Below, in pieces: positions 50,638 through 63,409 of a stretch of DNA of 64,000 nt (position 1 is the first letter of the stretch; every line of letters starts with the position of its first letter). Position numbers and translations under genes: made by a program. The notes under the pieces are model-generated. The model ran no database searches. It had not been told where the DNA came from and saw only the letters and a list, made by a program, of their open reading frames with translations. Origin of the DNA: Petrolisthes cinctipes (taxonomy: Eukaryota > Arthropoda > Malacostraca > Decapoda > Porcellanidae). Location of the stretch: NCBI GenBank assembly GCA_033782935.1, contig JAWQEG010001402.1:397001-461000 (forward strand). Direction: 5' to 3'.

Positions 50638-50831
50638 TTGGTGTTATCAGACTTAAACCTTCACTTAATCAAAACTACAGTACTGCGGCCACATGTAAGC
50701 CCCTCTGTCACTATAAGAAACCTCAAATGTGTATCTACAGACCCATCCTCTTCTACACTCTGGTCTATTTCTTGATCTGGGCCTCACTCAAGTTCAAACA
50801 GAATAAGTACCAACAGTTTATGATGCTGTAA
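50638..50831 (+). CDS. Terminal exon of an unknown membrane protein
   Basis: After a TTGCTTATAG acceptor the frame runs 64 codons to TAA: a polar stretch with three cysteines (TCKPLC, QMC), then the hydrophobic segment PILFYTLVYFLIWASL and a basic tail KFKQNKYQQFMML. This looks like a single membrane helix with a cytosolic basic C terminus. No family is recognised. It requires an upstream exon ending in phase 1. It may be the 3' end of the gene starting near 49010. Confidence 0.45.
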
Positions 50832-51530
50832 GAATGGGGGGAAGGGTGGGACAGAAATCTAGTGATGCATAGGCTGGTGGTATTCAACTTTATCTTGGAT
50901 GAAAACAATCTTCGTCCCTATATTCGCATTGCAGAATAATAGGAATTGAGCAACAAAGAATATTTTCATTGGAGAGAAAGTTTAATACTACTGTACCACC
51001 CTTATACCTTCATGACATCCAAATCCTTCCTTAATAATCATGAGGTTCACAAAGGCTGGTATTGTTTAACTTACTCTTCGACGAAAAGATGTTTTTGTCC
51101 CTAAATTCGCATTGTAAAATAACTGGAAATGATTGACGGGGAACTTATCGTCGAAGTAATTGTTTAATAATACCTGCCTTTGTCTTTTATACTGTAAAGC
51201 AAATGTAGGGTAGGTGTATTGGTGATTATCTGAAAAATAACATATGAAGGAAGTCCAGCAAAAAAAATTGGTGAGATAAGTAACTTTTTCCATTTTCATT
51301 AATATTACTATTATTATTTTTTTGTGTAGAGAAAGTTGGACTATTATTTTCATTTTTTTTTTTAAGGTAGGGGATGGATTTCCAGTGAGGTGCCAAAAGG
51401 ATACTTTGTTGATTTCTTAGAGTATAGTTAGCATCTTTGGGTTTCTCTAGTCTCCACCTTGAGAATTGAACCCCTCGTACGTTTGCCTTCAATCATCACT
51501 CGAGTTCTTGATAAGTGTGGTCCTCCTATG
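50832..51530. other. Region after the membrane-protein terminal exon
   Basis: Two related blocks (50870-50990 and 51055-51170) carry a TTAATA-CTTCGACGA hairpin type also seen at 36063-36215 and 55400-55505. The remainder may be 3' untranslated sequence. No further exon is supportable. Confidence 0.35.
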
Positions 51531-51989
51531 GGTCGTATGCAAGAACATTGGTGGTGTTGACGATGGTGTGGTACTGGTACGATGGCTTTGAAGTGTGCTT
51601 ATAGAGTCACCGTACTGGTATTACACCATCGCCAACACTACTGATATTCTTGCCTACGGTCCTGTGGGCAGTATGCAAGAACGTTCATGGTGATAACGCT
51701 GGCATGGTACTGGTATGATGGCTCTATAGACAAACAACACAGTCATTGTACTGGTGCCACACCATCACCAACATTAGTAATATTCTTGCCTACAGTCCTA
51801 TGATTGACAATCCTAGACTTCCATAATGTGAGGCAACTTGGTCACTAGGAATGGGATGAATCTGTATGAGCATTTGTAGTAGTGGGTGTTTAGCCTCCTT
51901 TTGCCCCCATCATCACCACCAAGAACTGGGTTGTATGGGGCTTAATACCTATTGACTTAGTAATGGTCAATAAGGCGATGAAAATGTAA

Positions 51990-52200
51990 TGTGTTAGTAT
52001 GTGTGTACACGAGTGCATGTGGACAAGTGTACGTGTGTTGTGTGATAGTGTGTGTGTATGTGGGTATATGTGGACAAGTGTATGCGTGTGTTGTGTGTAT
52101 GTGGACAAGTGTATGTTGTGTGATAGAGTTTGTGTATATGGGTGTAGGATACTGTATGTGGACAAGTGTAGGTGTGTGTATGTGGACAAGTGTACATGTG
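51990..52200 (+). repeat. (TG)-rich minisatellite, GTGGACAAGTGTATGTGTG
   Basis: Irregular units with TATGTGGACAAGTGTA. The open frames across it in both directions are repeat artefacts. Confidence 0.8.
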
Positions 52201-53530
52201 TGGAGTCTGTCTGTGCACCATAATCTGGGCTCCAACACTATTCCATCCACTCCCTGATACCACAATGGGCCCTCTTTATGTCCACCAGTATCCAAGCCTC
52301 CTACACCATCTCAAGTTCCATACAGTATATTCTCTCTCTCTACATCACCACATATTATACAATAACAGAACACCACCTTGTTATTACCACTCTTGCTACA
52401 CCACCACTAGCAGAAATTCAACGCTCCCCTCCCCTCCCTCCACCCTACCTATTTTCACTCGCATGATAATATGGGTAGCTATGTCAACGACTTTTATGCT
52501 CTGCTGTTTGGCAAGTACTGTAATGTATTTGACACAAAAGTTCTGTGCCCATAGTCAGCAAGCAATACCTACCATTCTTACTCTCCCATAATAATTACCC
52601 CTTTCCCTAACTGACCTTCTTAACACCTATACAGTACAAGTAGTTTGTTTGTTTGGGTGGCAGGATTTTTCACACACTTACACCAAAGTTCTGGTTCCGG
52701 GATTTCCCCCCACCTTTACCAATTTCATACCAGTTACACCTATTTGAGCAGGACACAGAGAGCTGGGGTTGGACTCATTGCAAAGAGGGAGAGTTAATGG
52801 AGAGTACAGAACCAAATTAAAGCTCCTAGGAATTGTAGATCAGGAGCAGAGATAAAGTGAAAATGGATGATTTTTATGAAAACCACCCAGACGTCTGGGA
52901 AGGAATTCTGAGAGTAGTCTAGACTCTAGGGGATAATAAAGGGAAGATTCTCTTGTTGGTGAAGTGGAAGATCTGCATTTCCTCCAAACTATGCTGGGGA
53001 ACAGATGACCCTAATGTTACTTTAATGGGGGATTATGTTTTCTGGTATAGTTAGGAGGAATCAGTAGTCTTCTCTCTTTACCAACAAGAGAATCTCCCCT
53101 TAATGAACTCCTGTATTTTCCTTCACACACCTTGTGTAATTCTTGTCCCACACTCAGTATTAAACCCATATAGAGTAAACATTACATCCTTTCTACTTCC
53201 CTTATTCCCCACCATTTCTGTGTGGCTTTCTAGGCCTGGTGCTAGTCCTTACTGACTTTGTTAATTATACATTTGAGTTAGAAATGTCCATATTTGATGT
53301 GTGAATTTAAAGGGATAGTACACTTTTGGTACTTTGGATATTTTTTATTCCTTCAAAGTATGTCAGGGAACATGACCAGAGAAACAAATAGTTTAGTGGA
53401 ATCACTTCCTCCAGATTTACCAACATTGTAGTATCCCCTTAAGCTCTTGAAATGTGTTAACAGAAATGTTTTAGCCTAGATGAATTCTGAATTATCCACC
53501 GGTTTGAATCCTGGCAATAAGAAGGGTTTA

Positions 53531-53878
53531 TTAAGGGAAGTAACTGTTGTTGGAAAATTGGAGCGCACATAGCCCTCCGAACTCTATCATAAAACATGTC
53601 TATACAGTCATATGTAGAGGGATTTTGTTACTTGGGATATCTTGGAGGAATCAGAGCCCCCGAATTTCCCACAGCACATTACTTCCCTTAAAGGGGTAGG
53701 GGGGGATATAGGGTAGTATAGTGTTGGTGGTGGTAAATCTGAAGCAACTGATTCCTTCCAACTATTCCAAGCAACAACAGGCCACCATTATTTATGTTAA
53801 TCTGGTTCTGTTTCCTGGCATACACTGGGGGAATTTAAGGAGCACCAAGTCACCCAAAAAAAAAAAAGAATCTCCCCT
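53531..53878. mobile_element. Two TTAA elements joined at one TTAA
   Basis: 53531-53691 is family 4 (ends GGGAAGTAACTGTTGTTGG and inverse). It shares TTAA 53688-53691 with a family-1 element to about 53878. Another family-4 copy is 56509-56668. Confidence 0.65.
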
Positions 53879-54074
53879 AACTGTGAGGCCTGGGGTAGAC
53901 TACCGTAGTAATATTTTTACCTATACACATTTTACCATCAGATTTCTCTTTCCTTTTCCTTGATTTTTTTTTTTTTTTTTTTTTATATATATATATGAAA
54001 CGTCTCTGTTGATTTCTCACACCATCCCAGGATAACCTTGTCATGGGACTGCTTAGGTTGGAAGAAACTAAAGC

Positions 54075-54258
54075 CCCTTCCACACGAGGCAAAAAGACTG
54101 CGGGCAGACACAGTTACCAATTTTGTGGGTGGGTGGCGGGCACAAGTGGCCAATGGCTGCTGGGGACTGTTTGATCTGGTAACAGTGGAAAAAGAGCAAG
54201 AGAATTTCACTCAGTTGCCCGTGCCCACCGTCTTTTTGCCTCTCGTGTGGAAGGGGAT
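54075..54258. mobile_element. Inverted-repeat element, CCCCTTCCACACGAGGCAAA ends
   Basis: About 35-bp inverted ends with inner CAGTTACCA / GTTACCAG-type pairs and a GC-richer core than its neighbours. Ends could be P- or Merlin-like; no transposase. A possible diverged relative is near 35540-35640. Confidence 0.6.
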
Positions 54259-54845
54259 TAAAAGTATTACAGGGGACCTTGGATATACAGTGAATAAATA
54301 CTTTTTATCCACCACACACTTCATTTTACAAACATAAGTCCCTCATTGAAGACAACCAATAACTGTTTTTCCAAGCTTCTGTTATTCATTATCATACAGG
54401 CTAATGGGTGATTAATGTGTGATTTACTGAGCCGGTTTTAAAAGGATACAAGTGATAAATTTAATTATCATATATCCAGGGCCTACTGTATTATAGGAAA
54501 GATATTTCTATGTATATACACAAACACAATGCTAAAAAAATTAAGCTGATTGCAATAACAACATTTGAGTCAGCTGATAGGAGTGAGTATAGGCAGTATG
54601 CAAGAATATCCGTGGTGTTGACGATGGTGTGGTACCGGTACGTTGGTGGCTCTGTTGATTGTCTGTGGAGTCATCGTACCGGTACCACCACATCATCGTA
54701 TGCACCATGAATGTTCTTGAATATGGCCCTGTATTCGTGTTCGCAGACCAACTTTGACGTCAGCTCCGAGTTATAGTGTGGTGAGTATATATAGAATCAC
54801 TGGTATATTTTTTCCCTTATTCAATTGGGAACCAACCAGGGACGA

Positions 54846-54889
<44 letters not shown>

Positions 54890-54937
54890 ATAATAATAAA
54901 AAAAAAAAAATAATAATAATGAAAATAATAATAAAAA

Positions 54938-55400
54938 TTAGTTAAGAGAGCAGTACAGTACAGTGTTGGTGGTAAGTCTGGAGCAACTGCATGATTCCTC
55001 CATACTATTCCAAGCAACAACAGGTCAACATTATTTTTGTTATTCCGATTCTCTTTCCTGGCAAATATAAATTGGAGGAATCAAGGCACTCCAATGTACA
55101 GTTGCCCAAGAAAAGACTGCAACCAAATTTGCCTGGTGTGTGGCAATATCTGGCAGCTGCTCCAAAGTAAACACTCATATTTTATCAGTGGATCACTCAG
55201 AACCTATAACCTTTGTATGGATGGATGTTATTGGTTTCAGCTAATTACATTCATCCATACAAAGCTTACAGGTTCTGAGTGATCCATTGATAAAATACGA
55301 GTGTTTACTTTGGAGCAGCTGCCAGATATTGCCACACACTAGCAAATTTGATTGTAATCTTTTCTAGGGCAACTGTACCAAAAGTATACTATTCCCTTTA
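54938..55400. mobile_element. TTAA family-1 element split by a large hairpin element
   Basis: The 55099-55375 insert has ends CAGTTGCCCAAGAAAAGACT and its inverse, with arms of about 120 bp (GCAATATCTGGCAGCTGCTC) returning inverted. It is flanked by TA inside the TTAA element. Confidence 0.7.
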
Positions 55401-55848
55401 AATTATTTCTTCGAGGAAAAGGTTCTTCATCGTTCAGCTTGTACTGTGCAATGACACGAACTGAGAGACGAAGAGAGAACCTTTTCCTCGACGAAGTAGT
55501 TTAATAATAGCAACCCCTGACACTTACATATCCACTGTAGTGAAAATGAATGAAATACGATACAGTAGACCCTGGATATACAATGAATAAATACTTGTAT
55601 CCACCACACACTTCATCTTACACACATCAATCCCTCATTGAAGACCACCAAACTAATGTTATCCCAGACTACTTCTGTTATTCATTACCATACTGATTAA
55701 TATGTGATTTACTGATCCTGTGTTAAAAGGATATAATTATGTGACATATATAAATCATCTTATATCGAGGGAACACTGTACAGCAAAATAAAAATGTATT
55801 ATGGAAATTTAGCTGTACTGTTATGTAATGTACCGTCATGAGCAGAAA

Positions 55849-56046
55849 TTTGTCCCATTCAGCTGGAGTGAGAGGAGCCTGGTAATCTGCTAACACACTA
55901 TGAGAGTTGACAAATATGGATTAAATGCACAATACTGAAGATCATTAGCCATTTAAATCATACTTTTCAACTCTCATACAGTGTTACCAGATCTCCAGGT
56001 TCCTCTCACTCGAGCTGAATGGGACGAATTTCTGCTGACGACTGTA
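55849..56046. mobile_element. TA-flanked element with GTCATGAGCAGAAATTTGTC ends
   Basis: Inverted arms CCCATTCAGCTGGAGTGAGA and inverse near 56000-56045. Non-coding. Confidence 0.7.
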
Positions 56047-56151
56047 CCAAAAACTTGTTCTATATATATATTTTTTTATTTTTTGACATACATACATACA
56101 AGCATGTAATTTGTGACCCTGTTATGATTTTTTTTTTAATATATATATATA

Positions 56152-56429
56152 TATGTTCCGACACTGGACATAGGCTTAATCAAGCCCGTTACCGTGGCCC
56201 AGGGCAACTGCTGCTCACACACATACACACGTCACGACTTCCGAACTAGTACAGATACTGTAGCTGTTATGATACCAGTGAGGGTGTTTTACGACGTTCG
56301 GTGGCCTTATAATTAGTGCCTCAAACTCAAATTAGAGGAGTAAATATTCTCAGGCCCTCTCCTGAGAGGAATCAATCTCCCGACCTTTAGGTTATGAATG
56401 CAGAACACTAACCACTCGGCCACCTCCCT
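56152..56429 (-). mobile_element. tRNA-derived SINE, second minus-strand copy
   Basis: Same family as 11735-12050 with 85-90% visible identity. The tail on the plus strand is (T)n(AT)n at 56127-56153. Confidence 0.82.
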
Positions 56430-57500
56430 GTATATGAATGAATCATCTTCACACCTTTAATTATCATACAAAAATATCCCATTGGTACTATATTCTGCTG
56501 TATAGGTTAAGGGAAATAACTGTTGTGGGCAAATTGGAGCACACGTAGCCCTCTGAACTCTATCATAACACACGTCCCTACAGTCTTATGTGGAGGGATT
56601 CTGTTGCTTGGGATATATTGAAGGAATCAGAGCCCCCGAATTTCCCACAGTAAATTGTTTCCCTTAAGTAGGGGAGATTCTCTTGTTGGTGAATTGGAAG
56701 GTGTGTGATTGATTCCTCCTCACTAGGCCACAAAACAGATCCCCAATTAGTACCACTGAGGGCATCTGATGTGTGTGTTTTCTGGCATGGTTAGGAGGAA
56801 TCAGCAGCCTCCCAATTCACCACCAATGAGACAATCTGCTCTTAAGGGGGTAATTCACTTTTGTTTCATTGGAGTGCCATGATGATTCCTCCAAAGCATG
56901 CCAGGAAACAGGACCAAATGAATAAAAATAATGGTAGCCTGTTCCTTGGAATAGTTTGGAGGAATAGGTTGCTCCAGATTTACCAACACTGCACTTCCAC
57001 CTTAACCTATACAGCATAATGACCATCATAAGCGCACCAGATTTTTTTTTTCTTGTTGGTGAATTTGAAGGTCTCTGATTCCTTCTTCCTATTCAAAGCA
57101 ACAGACCACCATTATTTTTATTTATCTGGTCCTGTTTCCTGGCATACTCTGGAGGAATCGAGGCACTCCAATGTACAAAGCATGTTTTTTTACCCGATTA
57201 ATTAAGGGTCCCTGTGATGTAGTCAGATAATTGGAGGGTAGCGAGTCCTTTAAATATTGCCACAAAACACACACACACACACACACACCTATATGGAAGG
57301 AGCTTGTCTCGTGGCACAGTCAGGAGGGAACAGAAGCCTGCAAGTCATCTCATACACCATAAACTGAATAGAAAACTTGTTTGTTACACACACACAAACA
57401 AAGCGTACATACATAGATAACATTTAATAACGTACACAATATTTCCACTACAAACTGTTCATGTTCTCCAGATAACAATAACATCATCCTCTTTTATAAC

Positions 57501-57669
57501 TTAAGGGAAGATTTTTCTTTTGTTGGTAAATGGGAAGGTTTCTGATTCCTTCAAACTATGGCAAGAAACAGATCCCCCATTATTACCCCTGAGGGTGTCT
57601 GTTCTTTGGCATAGTTAGGAGGAATTGGTGGCCTTCCAATTTGCCAATGAGAGAAACATCTCTCCTTAA
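57501..57669. mobile_element. TTAA element, family 2
   Basis: Ends TTAAGGGAAGATTTTTCTTT and GAAACATCTCTCCTTAA with subterminal GATTCCTTCAAACTATGGCA and GGCATAGTTAGGAGGAATTG. Other copies: 31595-31690 (partial), 40359-40526, 52938-53104, 56667-56843, 57920-58003, 62158-62300, 62700-62838. Confidence 0.65.
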
Positions 57670-58589
57670 TGGCAGATGATAAATTGAAGGTCTCTGATTC
57701 CTCCAAACTATGCCTGGCACAAACATAATGACCTTAAGGGCGGAGTATACATTTGAAAGATTGGAGCGCCTGGATTCCTCCAAAGTATATCAGGAAACAC
57801 ACCCAGATGAAGAAAAAATATTATGATATCCTGTTGCCTGGAATAGTTTGGAGGAATCATTTGCTCCAGATTTACCACCCAAAACAATGTGCTATATATA
57901 CACCCCCTTTAATGTTACTAATAGGGGGATTTGCTTCATGGCATAGTTTTTTTTGGAAGAATCAGTGACCTTCCAATTCACCAACAAAACAATCTCTCCT
58001 TAATGAGCAAAGTTAAGGACCCTAGGATATACAGTAGTCAGATAATTGGAGGTTATTGATTGCTCCAAACATTGCCACAAAACAATATTCATATAGAAGG
58101 AGCGTGTTTGGTGGTACGGTTAGGAGGAATCAGCTGTCTCCAATTCTCCTACATGATCCCAGGGCCCTTAAAGACACATAATAATAATAATAATAATCTG
58201 TTTACTTACATAAGACATTTTGTGGGTAAATAGAGTATGTTTTAGATGAGGCTGTGGATGGATATTGTGCTTAACACAAACTAATTCACTCAGCAAAAAA
58301 AAATCTATAAACAATCTTTAGAAATAATAATAACTAATAATTTAAAAAACATAAAAAATAATAATAATAAACAATTTGTCTGTGGTAATGATGCGTGAGC
58401 TTGTAAAAATGAGTGCTCACATTACACATTAATTATATAGCAGCATTATACAACTTGTAGGTGAACCTCACTGACAAACTTTATAAATAAATTCTCCATC
58501 TACAAACAAACCCACAATATTCTATAGTGAAATGCAAAACTTCTATATTTTGAAAACAAAATATTGACTTTCAATATACTTTGCAGCCA

Positions 58590-59155
58590 ACCCAACACCT
58601 GTGTCCCGTCCCTTCCCACCAACCTGTCGCCTGTGTCCCGTCCCTTTCCATGCCCCTGTCATCTATATCCCGTCCCTTCCCATGCCCCTGTCATCTATAT
58701 CTCGTCCCTTCCCATGCCCCTGTCATCTATATCCCGTCCCTTCCCATGTCCGTCCCACCGTGCCACCTGTGTCCAGTCCCTTCCCACCACCCTGTCACCT
58801 GTGTCCCTTCCCACCACCCTGTCACCTGTGTCCCTTCCCACCACCCTGTCACCTATGTCCCGTCCCACCTGTGTCCAGTCCCTTCCCACCACCCTGTCAC
58901 CTGTGTCCTGTCCCTTCCCATGCCCCTGTCACCTATGTCCCGTCCCATGCCCGTCCCACCCTGTCACCTGTGTCCAGTCCCTTCCCACCATCCTGTCACC
59001 TGTATCCCTTCCCACGCCTCTGTCACCTATGTCCCGTCCCTTCTCATGCCCATCCCACCATGTCACCTGTGCTCCGTCCCTTCCCACCACCCTGTCCCTC
59101 CCTGTCATCTGTGCCCCATCCCTTCCCGCCCCCTTGTCTTCCCGTGCCTACAAAG
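58590..59155 (+). repeat. C-rich minisatellite, 15/30-bp period
   Basis: Units CCTGTCACCTGTGTCCCGTC plus CCTTCCCACC. All three forward frames remain open, giving proline-rich artefact frames. Stretches 58170-58590 and 59160-59690 beside it show no gene, but share inverted GAATATTGTGG / CCACAATATTC and an ACAAACTTTATAAATAA pair. Confidence 0.88.
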
Positions 59156-59692
59156 TGTACTGACTTGAGCTACCACACTATTTTCAAAACATAATAATCG
59201 TATATTTCACTATAGAATATTGTGGCTTTATTTGTGGATGGAGGAATTATTTATAAAGTTTGTGGGTGAAGTTCATCCACATGCTGTAAACAATACACTA
59301 AATCATAGGCTGAGTTTGCTGAGCACGGTAACCATTATTTAATATAAATTACCCCAAGATCACTTTCATAAGCAATTCTACAAATCACAGTTTCATAGCA
59401 ATAATAATAAACAACATATAGAGTTTACAGTATTGACACAACTTATGTATGTATGTAAAACGATCACCAACCAAGTGATGTAAAAAAATTGTCATTAATT
59501 ATGAATTATTCTTTCCTTACAATCTATAATTATACCTTAGTTCCCCATACATACATACATACTTACACACACACAAGTATTTTTTCTATGTGTTCATAAT
59601 ATGATACAAAATCGTCGTATAAGAATCTTGTACTACACATACATTTCTAAATACAGTATTTATTACTATTCCATGGAAAATTAATCACCCAC

Positions 59693-60067
59693 CTTTCGCA
59701 TCTGGTTGTAAAATTTTGTCTGGGGGTGAGACAGACAGTGTGTGGGTGGGTGGGTTGCATTTCCGTCCCGACCAGACAAAAGGTGTGTGACAAAGACAGG
59801 ACAAATCTCTCAAATCTTTCTTCAAGTTCTGTAACGCATATCCATCCTGCCGATCAATCAACGCGCTTGATGGGTAACAAGACCCCCCCCCTCCAAAAAA
59901 AAAAAATAAAAAAATAAAAAATAATAATAATAATAATAATAACGATGATAATATAATAAAAAAATGACCAAAAATGGAATATTCAGGTGCGCACACACAC
60001 ACAAAAAAATAAAATAATAAAGACCAAATAAGAAATATTCATGCGCACACACACACACACACACAAG

Positions 60068-60098
<31 letters not shown>

Positions 60099-60257
60099 TT
60101 AGATGAATATTCACACACCCCAACAAAAAACAATGTGTATAAAAGAATATGAGCGAGATCATAGAATTGTACACTTTGCTAACCAACTGCTGATGGACTT
60201 GCGAGGAGGTTCATTGGGCTTGATGGTGTGGCCGCCCTTGGGAGGATTACTGGCTTC
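59693..60257 (-). CDS. Two exons of an unrecognised gene
   Basis: Exon 60257-60175 follows a TTTTTCAG acceptor and reads EASNPPKGGHTIKPNEPP then RKSISSWLA. It ends in phase 2 at a GTGTAC donor. Exon 59865-59693 starts after CATCAAG and continues in phase with LIDRQDGYALQNLKKDLRDL, a CLCHTPFVWSGRKC segment, and a P/T-rich stretch to a GTGGGTGA donor. The junction creates WLANALIDRQDGY. Four cysteines in the second exon (CLC, RKC) could bind metal, but I recognise no family. Neighbouring exons on either side were not found. Between 60.26 and 60.97 kb a minisatellite separates the first exon from a decoy copy of its own 5' edge. Base composition and open phase support coding; identity is unknown. 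Confidence 0.5.
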
Positions 60258-60259
60258 CT

Positions 60260-60990
60260 GAAAAATGAAACACATACATATGAAACACACACACAATACT
60301 CCCTGTAAAATGAAACATATGCATATTAAACACAAACACATTACATTACTCCCTGTAGAATGAAACTCATACATAGGAAACTCACTTTACAGGGAGTAAT
60401 GTAATGTATTGTGTGTGTAACATATGCATATTAAATACACACACATACATGAAGCACACACACATTACATTACTCCCTGTAGAATGAAACTCATACATAT
60501 GAAACACACACACATTACAATACTCCCTGTAAAATGAAACACATGCATATTAAACACACAGATATTACATTACTCCCTGTAAAATGAAACACATGCATAT
60601 TAAACACACACACATTACATTACTCCCTGTAGAATGAAACACACACATAGTAAATGCACACATTACAATTCATTACTCCTTGTAAAATGAAACACACGCA
60701 CACATTACATTACTCCCTGCAACATGAAACACACACGCACATCACATTACAGTTTTCCCTGCAAAATGAAACTCACACATACATTACATTACTCCCTGCA
60801 ACATGAAACACACACACATATCACATTATTCCCTTTAAAATCACACATACACACAGTACATTCCATTACTCTCTGTAAAATCAAACACACACACACAAAT
60901 TACATTACTCCCTTGGCTGGCATAATGGCTCTTGTAAAATGATAAGACACATACATACATAACTGTCTTTGGTGGATTCCTGGCTTCCTG
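60260..60990 (-). repeat. About 50-bp minisatellite plus duplicated exon edge
   Basis: Units ACATTACATTACTCCCTGTA with AAATGAAACACA follow the exon at 60257. At 60987-60965 the minus strand repeats the acceptor and exon start (CAGGAAGCCAGGAATCCACC versus CAGGAAGCCAGTAATCCTCC). Confidence 0.8.
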
Positions 60991-61247
60991 TAAATTGAAC
61001 AACATTAGTGTAACAGGTGGTGGTGGTGGTGGTGGCAGTGAGGAGGAGATGGGAATGAAAGACAAACCGTCATCACTGCACATTTAAGGACCCCTGTGAT
61101 GTTCAGTAGTCGGAAAATTGGAGGTTAGTGAGTCCTTCATATACTGCCACGAAACACCAACTACGGTATATTGAAGGAGCTTGTTTCGTGGCATAGTCAG
61201 GAGGAATCAGAAGCCACGAAATCTCATACATGATCACAAGGTCCTTA

Positions 61248-61655
61248 AACAAAATTTGTGAGCCTATCACTTCCTGGAGTCTGCTAGGAAGCGGCATCTC
61301 TGGCATTGCACCACCGTCAACTGGGAGGATCTGAGGCAATACATGTACAGTGGTGGACGTAAGTTTCAAGACATATGGATAACTCAGACAAATTGCTGAC
61401 TAAAATTTTCATGTTCTCGTAATGTGATATTGTTTTGAATAGTCAGTCAGTAGCTGCTTGTATTTAATTAGATGATGATGCATAATCTACTTATTGGAAA
61501 GTTTCTCAGCTAATGAAAAGAGGGAAGTTGTAAAACTTTTACATAGTCAACCCAATGTGGATGATTATTATTGTCCATGACTGAACTTTCAAGATTTCCC
61601 ATGGAATTACTTTTGCTTCCTTGGCCGGGGTGCCTCTGAGTGAGCTACATCTATA
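61248..61655 (+). mobile_element. LINE fragment split by a small element
   Basis: YHFLESARKRHLWHCTTVNW then EDLRQYM ends near 61345 and resumes after the TA-flanked insert (61348-61593) with FPWNYFCFLGRGASE. The interrupted reading is typical of the endonuclease-to-RT linker of some LINEs. Confidence 0.5.
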
Positions 61656-62513
61656 TTAGTATTTGTGACAGGTGTATGTGTGGATACAAGTATTTATACA
61701 TTGCATATCAAGGGTCTACAGTACAATTTTTTAAAAGTAAAACGAGTGTGCTGTGAGTCTGCAAACCTCTACCAAGCCTCAGAAAAAAGATCAATATCTC
61801 TTCAAATGTTGTGAAAGTCTAAAGGAAAATGCCACCACTATTACAACCTCATAACCATATTGTTAACTCTAAAAGAAAGATAAGAGTAAAATAGATGTAT
61901 AAATAAAACTGCTGGCTTCATAACCAACGTCTGAATATATTCCCAAGCTTGTTGCCAGTCATGAAGCCATCCTTTGGTTAAACTTTCATAGACATACAAA
62001 CATTAAATCTTGTGTAATCTTACTAACAGCCAGACAGACAGACATACACACACAAACTGAGCCAATCATATAACCTCCTTGGCAGAGGTAATCATACAAT
62101 AGTATAAGCTTTGAGCAGCAGGTAATAATAATGCCAGCAACAAAGCAATTCACAAACTTAGGGGAAATTCTCTTTCTGATGAATTGGAAGACTACTGATT
62201 CCTCCAAACAATGCCACAAAACAGAGTCCCTATTAGTAATAATGGGTCATCTGTTTACTGGTATAGTTTGATGGAATCAGTACCAATTCAATTTAACAAT
62301 AAAGCAAGTCACAAAGTTATAAGGATAATTTATGGAGAAAAAAAAAAAAATAAAAAAAATAAAAAAAAAAAGACAACACGTTTCAAGCATTACAAAAAGT
62401 CAAATCTCAGTTGCTCTACATAATTATACAAATAGATAATATAATAAAGTTATGATTATATTTTACCATCTTTACTGAATATGTCATTCTAGATACCAGT
62501 AACAAAACACATA

Positions 62514-62691
62514 TTAAGGGGGTAATACTGTACTGGGGTGTGTTGGTGGCAAATCTGGAGCAACTGATTTCTCCAAACTATTCCAAGCAACAGACCATCA
62601 TTATTTTTGTTCATCTGGTCCTGTTTTCTGACATACTTTGGAGGAATCAAGGCACTCCAATGTATAACAAAGTGTATTATTATCCATTTAA
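62514..62691. mobile_element. TTAA element, family 1, well-bounded copy
   Basis: TTAAGGGGGTAATACTG to ATTATCCATTTAA with AACTGATTTCTCCAAACTAT and CTTTGGAGGAATCAAGGCAC inside. A family-2 copy follows to 62838. Confidence 0.7.
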
Positions 62692-63409
62692 GGCATACCT
62701 TAGTGGGCTCCTGATTCCTCCAGACTATGCCACAAAACAGATCCCTTATAGGTGTAACATTAAGGTTGTCTGTTTTTCGGTATAGTTTGGAGGAATCACA
62801 GACCTTCCAATTCACCAACAAGAGAATCTTCCCTTAATTACTATAAGTGTAATTACTCATAAAATCAAAATACTGTATATCCTTAATGCTAGTGAGATCT
62901 GGCTTTTCAAAGATAAATTTTCATGCTCAACACAAAAGAAACTATTATTACCTTCTATACAGCCAGTGTAACAACAGAGCAGAAAGGAAAAATAAAGAAA
63001 GAGTGAGTTACATGGTTGGAAATTATCTCAACAACAATATAAATAAAACATTAATAAATGTAATAATAGTAATGGAAAACCACTCCTACGGTATATCAAG
63101 TTTTATATTTGCCCTAACAAAATTACTGTACTATTACATTCTAATTTTTTAGCATAATAGCAAGCCTGAATTGTAAGATGAATAAATTTATCACATATAT
63201 CCTTCTAACACAGGCCCAGTTAATCGCTTAGTAATGGTAATGTATGGTAATGAATAACAGAAGCCTGGGAAAATATATATAGGTGGTCTGCAATGAGGGA
63301 CTGAGTGTAAAATAGTGTGTGGTGGATATAAGTATCTATTTATTGTATATCCAAGGTCTACTGTACTGTACTATATAATATCACTGAAATTACTGTACTT
63401 CTATCCAAG

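Noticed and set aside
52172..52591. 139-codon plus-strand frame
   Set aside because: Begins in a TG minisatellite, compositionally poor, no recognisable domain.
58564..59194. Proline-rich frames of about 195 codons in three registers
   Set aside because: Minisatellite artefact; no splice or start context.
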